Positions 26,699-34,260 of a stretch of DNA of 40,858 bases are shown here, one piece after another. A program made the position numbers and the translations under genes. Within the stretch, counting starts at the first letter, position 1, and the number at the start of each line of letters is the position of its first letter. The notes beneath the pieces are model-generated. The model saw only the letters and a program-made list of their open reading frames with translations. It did not search any database and had not been told where the DNA came from. This DNA comes from Paludibacteraceae bacterium (GTDB lineage Bacteria > Bacteroidota > Bacteroidia > Bacteroidales > Paludibacteraceae). Location of the stretch: the NCBI GenBank assembly GCA_024683975.1, contig JAIKXR010000137.1, forward strand, positions 1-40,858, in the 5' to 3' direction.

Positions 26699-27778
26699 AT
26701 GTGGTATCAGTGGCTTATATCCCTGCCGATGATGGTGTGCCTGTTCTGGTGCGTCTATTTCTTTATCCGCTGTATGGAACGAAGCAGAGAGGCTAATGTA
26801 AGATACAGTATCCTTCTCTTCTACCTCGCTTCCACTGTCCTCTATACAAATCACTGGCTTTATTTCTCCGGTGTCACGTCTTTTATCGGCTCATGGTCAT
26901 ACGCGGTGGCGAATCTGAGTGTCTATCCCCTGTATTATGCTTACCTTCTTGCGCTCACACGCAAACGGAACCGCAACGAGTTGTATATTCTTCTTATTCC
27001 GGCTGCGGTCATGCTGGTGTTCTGCCCTTTCAACCGCTTTTTTGGTTGGTTAGACAGTCCCGATGTGTTGCTTCCTGCACGTGTATGCTTTGCAATACAG
27101 GTCGTATGGGTGTGGTATCGCGGCGGACAATTGGTGCGTAACACATGCAGGACTCTGGACGACACCTATGCTGACAACCGCAGTCACCTGCTGAAGCCCA
27201 CCCATATTATTCTTGGTCTTATTAGCGTGACGGCGGCATCATCCATACTCCTGAACATTCTCGGCAGCAGCTTCTTTGCAGGCAATTCTTTGATTGCTGT
27301 TCCTGCTGTCATCATGTCCCTGCTTCTCTATCTGCTCGGCTATGTCGCCGCTCACACTGTTCTTCCGCCTGATACAGTTGCGCAGCCCGAAAAACCGGAA
27401 GAGGACAGGGCTACAACGGAAGAAACGGATGAACTCATGAACAGGATTGCAACCGCACTGCGGGAAAAACGGCTGTTCGCCAACCCGCACCTGACGATTC
27501 AGGATCTTGCCGCCGCTGTCGGCAGCAATCGTACGTATGTCAGCAACTGCATCAACCGCCGGACGGGATTGAGTTTCTCTCAATACGTGGCACGCTACCG
27601 CGTGGAACACGCGCAGCTGATTCTGCAAACACCGCAGTACACGTCCGACCACGAAGCCATTGCCGACGCTGTCGCTCTCAGCGGCTTCTCGTCAGACCAG
27701 AGTTTTTACCGTGTCTTTAAAGAAGTAACCGGCATCACTCCTCTCCAATACCGCCGCCAAAACCTGTCAAAAAACTGA
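26699..27778 (+). CDS. Membrane-anchored AraC-family regulator
   Basis: The first 220 residues of this 359-residue protein hold about six hydrophobic spans (for example YSILLFYLASTVLYTNHWLY, then LYILLIPAAVMLVFCPF). A charged linker of about 35 residues leads to a C-terminal AraC/XylS DNA-binding domain with two helix-turn-helix motifs: LTIQDLAAAVGSNRTYVSNC and IADAVALSGFSSDQSFYRVF, ending in the family's VTGITPLQYRRQ. Such membrane-bound one-component regulators are common in Bacteroidales. The ligand and targets are unknown. The gene lies eight bases after fbp. Confidence 0.92.
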   Translation: MWYQWLISLPMMVCLFWCVYFFIRCMERSREANVRYSILLFYLASTVLYTNHWLYFSGVTSFIGSWSYAVANLSVYPLYYAYLLALTRKRNRNELYILLIPAAVMLVFCPFNRFFGWLDSPDVLLPARVCFAIQVVWVWYRGGQLVRNTCRTLDDTYADNRSHLLKPTHIILGLISVTAASSILLNILGSSFFAGNSLIAVPAVIMSLLLYLLGYVAAHTVLPPDTVAQPEKPEEDRATTEETDELMNRIATALREKRLFANPHLTIQDLAAAVGSNRTYVSNCINRRTGLSFSQYVARYRVEHAQLILQTPQYTSDHEAIADAVALSGFSSDQSFYRVFKEVTGITPLQYRRQNLSKN

Positions 27779-27884
27779 TTTGTACGTTTTGCGAGTGACT
27801 TTTGTATCTTTTGCGAATGTCTTTTCTCAAAAAGACGGCACTTTTGCGCATTCAACAAAACCAAAACCAACAAATTAACACACT

Positions 27885-28724
27885 ATGAAAAAAATCTTTA
27901 CGCTCGCCATCGCGTTTGCAGCAATCACGATGGTATTCACGGCTTGCAAGAAAAGCAACGGCAACAACCCTACCGAACCGGAAAAGGAAGGCGTTTACAA
28001 CGCCAAGAATTACGTAGGCCAGCAGTGGGTTACCGACTCTACACGCGTAGGGGATGAACTCACCGGTGTTCCTCACGCCTACATCTACGTCAAGTCCGAA
28101 ACGATGGTCGAAATCAACGGATACGATGATGAATACAAGATTGAAGGCAACATTCTGACGCTGCGTCCGAATGATGAATACCCTCAGAAACTTACCATCC
28201 TCAGTGCCGACAAAGACCACGCCAAACTGAGTATGCCCGGTTTCGGAGGCGATGACGTTCCCGGCATTGTCTACATGACCCGCGTTGAAGAACCGCAAGG
28301 AGCAGACCTTGAAGTGAATGCCGCCAATATAGCAGGCAAATGGCGTCTGATGTATTTCACACGCACCGAAACCTACTACGACTCCAACCACCAGCAGCAT
28401 ACCTCTGTCCTCAAACACGCGGAGCCAGGTGAAAGCCTTTTTGATTTCAGTAACGATGGCACGCTCACCACAACCAACTCGTTAGATGTTATTTGGGGTG
28501 CAGAACCGATGACCGGCTGGTGGATGCTGCAAGGCAACAAGATAACATACGCTACCGGCAACGACATATCCCCGGCAGTTCAACCCGACCAGATTAGTGA
28601 TGACTCATGGCAGATGGTCACCAAACTGACCAAGAACGTGATGAACCTCACCTATACCCAGACATCCGAAGGCAACTACAGTTCCAGTTTCGTCTATCTG
28701 TATTATTTCGTAAAAAAGAAATAA
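27885..28724 (+). CDS. Lipoprotein with a lipocalin-like domain
   Basis: This 279-residue product begins MKKIFTLAIAFAAITMVFTA with the lipobox cysteine in TACKKS. Two beta-rich halves follow. The second (about 145-279) starts ANIAGKWRLMYFTRTETYYD and includes WWMLQGNKITYATGN, like the lipocalin-like/DUF4923-type domains found in Bacteroidales lipoproteins. It lies 106 bases after the AraC-type regulator, which could be its regulator. It converges on the minus-strand operon, with only 12 bases between the two stop codons and no visible terminator. A CACTTTTGCGC motif at 27839 resembles a -7 box but has no well-spaced partner. Confidence 0.82.
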   Translation: MKKIFTLAIAFAAITMVFTACKKSNGNNPTEPEKEGVYNAKNYVGQQWVTDSTRVGDELTGVPHAYIYVKSETMVEINGYDDEYKIEGNILTLRPNDEYPQKLTILSADKDHAKLSMPGFGGDDVPGIVYMTRVEEPQGADLEVNAANIAGKWRLMYFTRTETYYDSNHQQHTSVLKHAEPGESLFDFSNDGTLTTTNSLDVIWGAEPMTGWWMLQGNKITYATGNDISPAVQPDQISDDSWQMVTKLTKNVMNLTYTQTSEGNYSSSFVYLYYFVKKK

Positions 28725-28736
28725 CTACTTAACCAC

Positions 28737-30071
28737 TTACTCTGTTACTTTGCGGTATTTGCCTTCAATGATAAGCATACCCGGAAGTATCTCGCCGCCG
28801 CCGGTTTTCTTGAAACTGGTGGCGGTCAGTTCTGAACCTTGGGCTTTCTCCGTCACCGCATTATAACGGTTGTCCCAGATCTTGTCCTTTACAGGCTTGA
28901 GAGAAGCCACATACTTGTAGGTTGTCTTGCCCGTATTGGGATTCTCAACACGCTGTATGACCTGAAATTTCGAATTGGCGGTGATTCCCTCTTTCTTTCC
29001 TATCTTGGCAGAATAGCCTTCCACACGCCCTTTGGCATCTGTCAATATCTGATAGACGGGGGTTTTCACTTTGAAGTCTTCGTAGGCAAGTTGCAACGCT
29101 GCTATGTTCTTGTCTATGGAGCGGGTACACGACATCTTGGCAAGTTCCTTGCGGTCGTATTTGCCAACAAGAGTTGTCTTGCCGCCGTATTCGTATTCAT
29201 GCACCGTATATTTGAGACGAAAAGTTGTTTTGTCTTCAAGAAAAGCCTTCAATTTTTCGGGATCAGGCTTGGATGTATAGTAGTTGTTGTAGAAGATGGC
29301 GGCTATTGAGTCGTTCCATTCCAACTGATAGAGATAAGAATGGGTCTTCACGGTAAAACCTGTGAACGAGTCGGCTATGTTACCGCTGAGTTTTGCGATA
29401 TCGCTGCCTGCCGTGCCGCCGGTCAAAGCATCGGTAATACCCCCAAGTACATTGATTACACCTTTGGCTATAGCGGCACTCTCTTCAGCGGTGACATAGG
29501 TCATATCGTTAATGAGAAGAAAAGTGTTCCCGATCAGTTCCTCGCCCGCATCAGAAAGGGCCGCCACTCCGCGGGTCGTGCGCTCTGCCATCTCCACATC
29601 AATGTCTGAAGCGTTGTACTGACCACGCTCCTGTATGAGACGCATATTGAAACAGGCTGTGTTGATGTCAAAGTCGGCTGAGTTGATGTCAATCCCAAAC
29701 CATTTGGCTACCATCAGTTTAGCCACCTCCGCATCGTTAACGATCTTCTCCAAGGCGGCTGCATTCTTCTTAACATCCTGAGAGTTGAGAGTCTTGCCCA
29801 ACTGCGCCTTGACAAGTCCGTGACTATGCTTGGTGACGTTAGGAATGCTGTCGTTGTCAATGACAAATATTCCGACATTGTGGTCATCATACTTGTCGGA
29901 CTTGGGTTTGGCCATAAACGCCTCGCGAATCTCCTTGCCAAACTCATCTTCCGAATGATAGACCATCATCTCGGCAAGCGAATTGCGGCGGTACTTCATA
30001 TCTGTCTGGGCTGCAGCGCCTCCTGCACACAGGAGTGCTAACGACACAAAAATCAATTCTCTGATTTTCAT
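28737..30071 (-). CDS. Exported protein of a five-gene operon, function unknown
   Basis: The 444-residue product has a signal peptide (MKIRELIFVSLALLCAGGAA, cleaved at AQ). A long mixed domain holds DHNVGIFVIDND near the start and a Gly-rich stretch INVLGGITDALTGGTAGSDI near 210-235. The C-terminal 110 residues are beta-rich (GITANSKFQVIQRVENPNTG), similar in style to the SH3-like ends of FlgT/CsgG-associated proteins; this is a weak impression. It is the last gene of the operon at 33197-28737. A strong terminator-like hairpin lies just upstream of its start. Confidence 0.72.
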   Translation of the reverse strand: MKIRELIFVSLALLCAGGAAAQTDMKYRRNSLAEMMVYHSEDEFGKEIREAFMAKPKSDKYDDHNVGIFVIDNDSIPNVTKHSHGLVKAQLGKTLNSQDVKKNAAALEKIVNDAEVAKLMVAKWFGIDINSADFDINTACFNMRLIQERGQYNASDIDVEMAERTTRGVAALSDAGEELIGNTFLLINDMTYVTAEESAAIAKGVINVLGGITDALTGGTAGSDIAKLSGNIADSFTGFTVKTHSYLYQLEWNDSIAAIFYNNYYTSKPDPEKLKAFLEDKTTFRLKYTVHEYEYGGKTTLVGKYDRKELAKMSCTRSIDKNIAALQLAYEDFKVKTPVYQILTDAKGRVEGYSAKIGKKEGITANSKFQVIQRVENPNTGKTTYKYVASLKPVKDKIWDNRYNAVTEKAQGSELTATSFKKTGGGEILPGMLIIEGKYRKVTE

Positions 30072-30102
30072 AATGGTAATTCTAAAAATTTATATATGTG
30101 GG

Positions 30103-30145
30103 AAAAAACAGCATGATACTCCTTTATTCTAACAGGAGTATCATG
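30103..30145 (-). terminator. Terminator or attenuator before the last operon gene
   Basis: A perfect 12-pair stem, GCATGATACTCC (minus strand 30145-30134) with GGAGTATCATGC (30122-30111), is followed by TGTTTTTT (30110-30103). It lies after the stop at 30162 and only 32 bases before the next start codon at 30071. Confidence 0.85.
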
Positions 30146-30161
30146 CTTGCGGTTAATCTTA

Positions 30162-31106
30162 TTAACGGAGGAAACCGATATTGGTGGTGGTAGGCTGCTG
30201 GCCTTTTCCGTAAGCTACACCCACTTGTCTCCAGGCATCAACACGTGCCATCTCCAAATCCACGCCGTCCTGGTATTTCTTCATCTCAAACTTCCAGTCA
30301 TCCAATACCTTGCCTTTTATCTCCTTGTACAGACTCATGGCCTCACCATAGCATTTGGCTTCCGGATATATCTGCGAGAGATATTCGCCTGCGGCGTATG
30401 CCCCCGCTGAATTCTGCTCGGCAGCCCAGGCACTGCGTGCAAGAGCCAGATTGACATCACACAGATGGTCGATATACATCTGGTATATCTCATCTCCGAG
30501 AGCCACTGCCTGCGCATACTTGTCGCACTCCGAAGGTATTGACTGCATAAGGAACAGAGCCTGCTCGAAGTCCTTCTGCTTGGCAAGCGAACGGGCCTTG
30601 AGCATCATATTGTCAGCCTGCTGGTTGTAATAGTCTATTATCTTGGCCTTGCCATCCCTTACAAATGCCTGCAATTCTGGTGAATTGAGATTGATATGCT
30701 TGATCGCGTCCATATAGCACTTGGGTTCGGTCACGCCCACACCTTTGGCGGTAACCGAGGCGGTTGAGAACACTATCTGGTTGTAGTAGTCGGCTATGTA
30801 GAACGTAAACTCCATTGTGGTGGCGATTTGGACAGGAGGGCCGGGAAGGACATCCTTGGTCATGGGGACTTGGCGAACAGTTATGAAGAACTGGCCGATA
30901 TAGTCCATTGAGGCTATACCGTTCTGAGTGAGCAGACGGTTGAGTTTGTTCTCCACCTGTGTTTTGGCTGCTGCGGGGAAAGGTTCCACCAATTCCTCAA
31001 CCAATACTTTGATAGCCAGACTGTTGCCCTTGGGAGCCTGCGGCTGTTGCGCGAAAAACGGTATGGTTACCGCTAATGCCAGTATAATTGAAAATATCTT
31101 TTTCAT
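30162..31106 (-). CDS. Exported protein with TPR-like helices
   Basis: The product has 314 residues from MKKIFSIILALAVTIPFFAQ. This ATG (31104-31106) is taken instead of an upstream in-frame start because it opens a typical signal peptide and lies 29 bases after the preceding stop. The first 150 residues form a beta-rich domain (LAIKVLVEELVEPFPAAAKT). The C-terminal part is helical with TPR-like spacing (KARSLAKQKDFEQALFLMQS, then AYAAGEYLSQIYPEAKCYGE). No named family is recognised. Confidence 0.75.
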   Translation of the reverse strand: MKKIFSIILALAVTIPFFAQQPQAPKGNSLAIKVLVEELVEPFPAAAKTQVENKLNRLLTQNGIASMDYIGQFFITVRQVPMTKDVLPGPPVQIATTMEFTFYIADYYNQIVFSTASVTAKGVGVTEPKCYMDAIKHINLNSPELQAFVRDGKAKIIDYYNQQADNMMLKARSLAKQKDFEQALFLMQSIPSECDKYAQAVALGDEIYQMYIDHLCDVNLALARSAWAAEQNSAGAYAAGEYLSQIYPEAKCYGEAMSLYKEIKGKVLDDWKFEMKKYQDGVDLEMARVDAWRQVGVAYGKGQQPTTTNIGFLR

Positions 31107-31135
31107 TGTAGTATTTTTTAGGGTACTTGTAAAAA

Positions 31136-32086
31136 TTATTTCTCTCCCAGCACAAGGATACACTTGCCAAGACCGCGGTTCATCACCTTTACGGGGATAT
31201 TATAAGGCTCCTTTGTGAGGAATTTGCGCAACTGACGCGCCCATGTCTCGGTATCCATAGCGTTGCCTTTGGCATTGAACAAAGGTATGCGCACCTGCTC
31301 GTAGGATACATAATTCTCCGATGAGCCGAGTTTTGAGAAACGGCCCTCCACCGTGTTCTCTGCAAGCCACTCATCAATTATCTCACCAAGTTCACTGCCG
31401 TCAAATTCGCTTTCAAGATCAATGTCGGCAGCGTTGTTGTCAAACACGCGGATGTCAAGTGTCACCTCGCGGCCATTGGCAAACAGGTCGTCAAAGTGAG
31501 CCTGAAGACGGTTGTTGAAATTGTCGATATTGGCTACCACCGCCTCTTCCAAAAGCACCGCCACATCAGCCGAGAACGAGGGTTGTGAAGTGCCGTTGGC
31601 ACCGCCTATGCTCTTGCCGGTGTAGGAATCCTTGCCTTCCATTATGTAGGTCAAGGTGCGTTTCGGCCCCTGCTCTGTCACATTCCATGTGAGTTCTATG
31701 ATTATGTCGGCTTTGGCCACGCGAAGCAGACGGTCAATGGGACTTTCCGCCATTTCATTGCCGTTCTTCGAGGTTACAAGATTGCTTTCCGCATTCTGTT
31801 GCTGCACCAGTTTGAGCTGCTGCTCAAGATCCTTGAGCGGAAATCCGCGCTCCGCCATCAGGTCGTTTATCTTGGCTATCGCAAGCTTGAGATCCATATC
31901 TTTCTGCAAAGCCTGTTGATAATCAGAAACAGTCTGCTCCATACCCTGATTGTTAAAAATCTGGACATAGCCGTTGTTGTTGCACCATACATCGCTCGGC
32001 ACTACCATCAACGTGGGTTTCTTCGCCTGTGAGAATGCCGACAGGCAGACTGCCATACAGGCCACTATAAATACAATGCGTTTCAT
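31136..32086 (-). CDS. Exported protein, DUF6175-like
   Basis: The 316-residue product has a signal peptide (MKRIVFIVACMAVCLSAFSQ). The rest begins AKKPTLMVVPSDVWCNNNGY and holds repeated alpha/beta segments, including KADIIIELTWNVTEQGPKRT and a C-terminal VKVMNRGLGKCILVLGEK. It resembles a Bacteroidetes family I recall as DUF6175; that name is from memory. The pattern of a metal-free alpha/beta domain with an exported leader is also like the LpoB/CsgG group. It is the third gene of the operon. Confidence 0.72.
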   Translation of the reverse strand: MKRIVFIVACMAVCLSAFSQAKKPTLMVVPSDVWCNNNGYVQIFNNQGMEQTVSDYQQALQKDMDLKLAIAKINDLMAERGFPLKDLEQQLKLVQQQNAESNLVTSKNGNEMAESPIDRLLRVAKADIIIELTWNVTEQGPKRTLTYIMEGKDSYTGKSIGGANGTSQPSFSADVAVLLEEAVVANIDNFNNRLQAHFDDLFANGREVTLDIRVFDNNAADIDLESEFDGSELGEIIDEWLAENTVEGRFSKLGSSENYVSYEQVRIPLFNAKGNAMDTETWARQLRKFLTKEPYNIPVKVMNRGLGKCILVLGEK

Positions 32087-32153
32087 ATCAGTAATTTTTG
32101 TTATTCGTTAATCACCATAAACCGTAAGGTGGAATTTTCTTAAATACCCTTTA

Positions 32154-32654
32154 TCAGTATTTCAAAATACCATCCTGTATCAGTTTCTCTTTTAGTTTGT
32201 TGCGATATACGCATACCGTCACCTGTGCCTGCATTTGAGCCTCGTTCTTCTGAAAGCGTGATGAAAACAAACGACGCTCTTTCATTGAGCAGTATTTTTC
32301 AAACTCGCCTCCATCGGCAAAGAACACATTGAAATACTCCTCATATTTGGTTTTGGCATTCACTTCCAGCAGCAACGGCTTCAACACGCCCGAGGTGGAT
32401 GGTGCGGTACCTGTGGCAAACTGTATCTGTGTGAATATCACATCATACACAGCCTGTTTGCGCGCCTGTACGTATGCATCGATTCCGTTACGCGCACGAC
32501 CCCACGCACGGATGGTGTACGAACCGTCCAACTCGGTTCCGATAACCTTGCTCTCATAGTCGTAATACGCTTGCGAACGCTGTGTGCCGCAAGCTGTCAG
32601 CAATGCCATCAGTACAACGGCTGCCAACATTATCAAAACAGAACTTTTCTTCAT
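32154..32654 (-). CDS. Lipoprotein, paralogue of the next gene upstream
   Basis: The 166-residue product has a lipobox at LLTACGTQ. Its body matches the neighbouring 166-residue protein throughout: GSYTIRAWGRARN against GTYLIKVWSYSKN, KYEEYFNVFFADGGEFEKYC against EYKEYFDLFFSDKGEYYKYV, and similar ends with KLKEKLIQDG and ELRKALEQAG. The pair thus arose by duplication, one copy lipid-anchored, the other soluble. The gene starts 42 bases after its partner. Confidence 0.8.
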   Translation of the reverse strand: MKKSSVLIMLAAVVLMALLTACGTQRSQAYYDYESKVIGTELDGSYTIRAWGRARNGIDAYVQARKQAVYDVIFTQIQFATGTAPSTSGVLKPLLLEVNAKTKYEEYFNVFFADGGEFEKYCSMKERRLFSSRFQKNEAQMQAQVTVCVYRNKLKEKLIQDGILKY

Positions 32655-32696
32655 TGCTGTAATGTTTTTGTTTGCGAAAAAATGATTACTGCCGGA

Positions 32697-33197
32697 TTAG
32701 AAGCCGGAGTTCAAACCGCGGACTACACCCGCCTGCTCAAGAGCCTTGCGAAGTTCGTCCTTCTGTATCGACACAATCATACCGACTTTGTACTCTTTGC
32801 CAACCTTGATAATTTCAGAGGCTGACGAAGTTACGGACACATACTTGTAGTATTCGCCCTTGTCGCTGAAAAACAAATCAAAGTATTCCTTATACTCAAC
32901 CTCCGCACCGGCTCTGGATACAAGCGCACGCTGACCGACACAGCCCTCGCCACCGGTAAACCCTTTGAAGATTACACCGTGGACAGCATTTTTCTTACAT
33001 TGCTCTGTTGCCACATTCTTGTTTTTCGAGTAACTCCATACCTTGATAAGGTAAGTTCCCTGCGTACCGTTACCGGCACACTCAAGTTCGTAACGGAAAT
33101 GCTCCGTGTCTTTTTTGGCCTTGTTCTTAGGACCGGCAAACATCGGCAGGCACATCAGCACCGCTGTAAGCAATAAAAAGAGTTGTTTTTTCATCAT
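32697..33197 (-). CDS. Exported protein, paralogue of the lipoprotein downstream
   Basis: The 166-residue product has a signal peptide (MMKKQLFLLLTAVLMCLPMF, cleaved near AG) and a beta-rich domain shared with the lipoprotein at 32654. It is the first gene of the five-gene operon. The signal-peptide DNA, leader and promoter are nearly the same as those of the surface-protein gene at 40152. Start may be the first or the second of two adjacent ATGs. Confidence 0.8.
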   Translation of the reverse strand: MMKKQLFLLLTAVLMCLPMFAGPKNKAKKDTEHFRYELECAGNGTQGTYLIKVWSYSKNKNVATEQCKKNAVHGVIFKGFTGGEGCVGQRALVSRAGAEVEYKEYFDLFFSDKGEYYKYVSVTSSASEIIKVGKEYKVGMIVSIQKDELRKALEQAGVVRGLNSGF

Positions 33198-33331
33198 AGT
33201 TTTATGTTTTTTTGATTTGTTTGCGTTTTGGAAGCGTCATACATAACGCAAAAGCGATATCCCGGCTTATCAAGCATAGACAATTCGTAGGATGAATAGC
33301 GCGTCCTGTTTCTGTTTTTTCAAAAACGCCG

Positions 33332-33362
33332 CAAAGATACGGCTTTTTGTCATAGATACAAA
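33332..33362 (-). promoter_or_regulatory. Promoter of the five-gene exported-protein operon
   Basis: TTTG (33362-33359) and TATCTTTG (33339-33332) are 19 bases apart on the minus strand, a full consensus match. The same promoter precedes the gene at 40152. Confidence 0.85.
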
Positions 33363-33371
33363 TCATTATGC

Positions 33372-33402
33372 AAAAAAAGCACCCATCGAAGAGTGCTTTT
33401 TT
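33372..33402 (-). terminator. Terminator, probably bidirectional
   Basis: AAAAAAAGCAC and GTGCTTTTTT flank a ten-base centre. It would end transcripts from the surface-protein/43-residue-peptide unit just upstream. A copy lies at 40335-40364. Confidence 0.7.
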
Positions 33403-33479
33403 ATCAAACGGCAACACGTCCGTTTCGGGCGGATGCCGTTCAGTTTCGGCTGAATAATGTGTTCTTTGTCAGAAAGGAA

Positions 33480-34260
33480 TGGCGGTGGTTACCACTGGTC
33501 GTCGGTCTCGGTGCCGATGTAGGTGATCATACCGCTTTCAGGTTCGCTGACGCAGAGGAAAGACATGGTTCCGATTCCTGTCACATACACTTCGGGGCTA
33601 TAATATTGTTTCTTTGTCATAGTTGTGTCCTCCTGATAGATTATCTTACCTGCTTACCTGTCACGTCCAGACGCACGCCGTCCTTCTCGATAAAGAGCTG
33701 TCCGTTCACCATGACTTTTCTCACGCTACCGAAAGCCGCTTCGCTGACGTTCTCCGTACCCGTCGGAACCTGCTCCTGTCCGAAGACAAAACGCATCATC
33801 CGAGGAGGCGCACCGGAACCGCCAAAGATAGCATAGGCTCTGTGCGCCTTGAGAAGCGTTCCTGTGTACAGGTAGAAGCCCACACCCGTTATAGTGTTAT
33901 CGGTCGAGTGTCCGCTGAGTACGTAGCAGTTGGCGGGAATATCATTTGTCTCGACATCTGTACCGAGCAGGTCGTTCGTTGCCCTGAAAGAAACAGGAGC
34001 GGCATCGCTGACGGTGAGAGTGATACTTGCCGACGCGGCTTTGAGAATAACAGCGGTATTGGTAGGCAGTACCTGTCCCGCTTCGGCAATCTTGGTCAGA
34101 ACAAGGTCTGTTCCGTTGAGATCCGCCACATAAGCCTCCACGCCTGCGGGCAGGGCGTACTTGACGGAGCTGTCATAGAACGTGCTGTAGTAAACGCCTG
34201 CGTGCAGCGGGTCAAGGTTGGCGGTGATAACCATGCTTGCCGAAGCCGGAGCAATCGTTA
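33480..34260. repeat. Duplicated C-terminal module plus peptide gene, copy 1
   Basis: This block covers a 43-codon gene and the last 185 or so codons of a surface protein. It is nearly the same as 36514-37275 in DNA and protein. Confidence 0.85.
33489..33620 (-). CDS. 43-residue conserved peptide, copy 1
   Basis: ATG 33620 to TAA 33489 encodes MTKKQYYSPEVYVTGIGTMS, then FLCVSEPESG and MITYIGTETDDQW. A purine-rich GGAGGA lies eight or so bases upstream, unusual for this phylum where Shine-Dalgarno sites are weak. The start is 20 bases after the surface-protein stop, so the two are co-transcribed. A second copy (36523-36654) has one Val-to-Met change. Short proteins starting with Lys, Tyr and a Pro-Glu motif are widespread in Prevotella and Bacteroides, with unknown function. 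No signal peptide is seen. Confidence 0.75.
   Translation of the reverse strand: MTKKQYYSPEVYVTGIGTMSFLCVSEPESGMITYIGTETDDQW

Larger units (their letters stand above)
33165..33408. repeat. Duplicated promoter-leader-signal-peptide module, copy 1
   Basis: From the terminator hairpin through the promoter, a leader of about 130 bases and the first codons of the signal peptide, this stretch is close to identical with 40117-40366. The main differences are a few substitutions and a short insertion near 40216. Confidence 0.85.
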
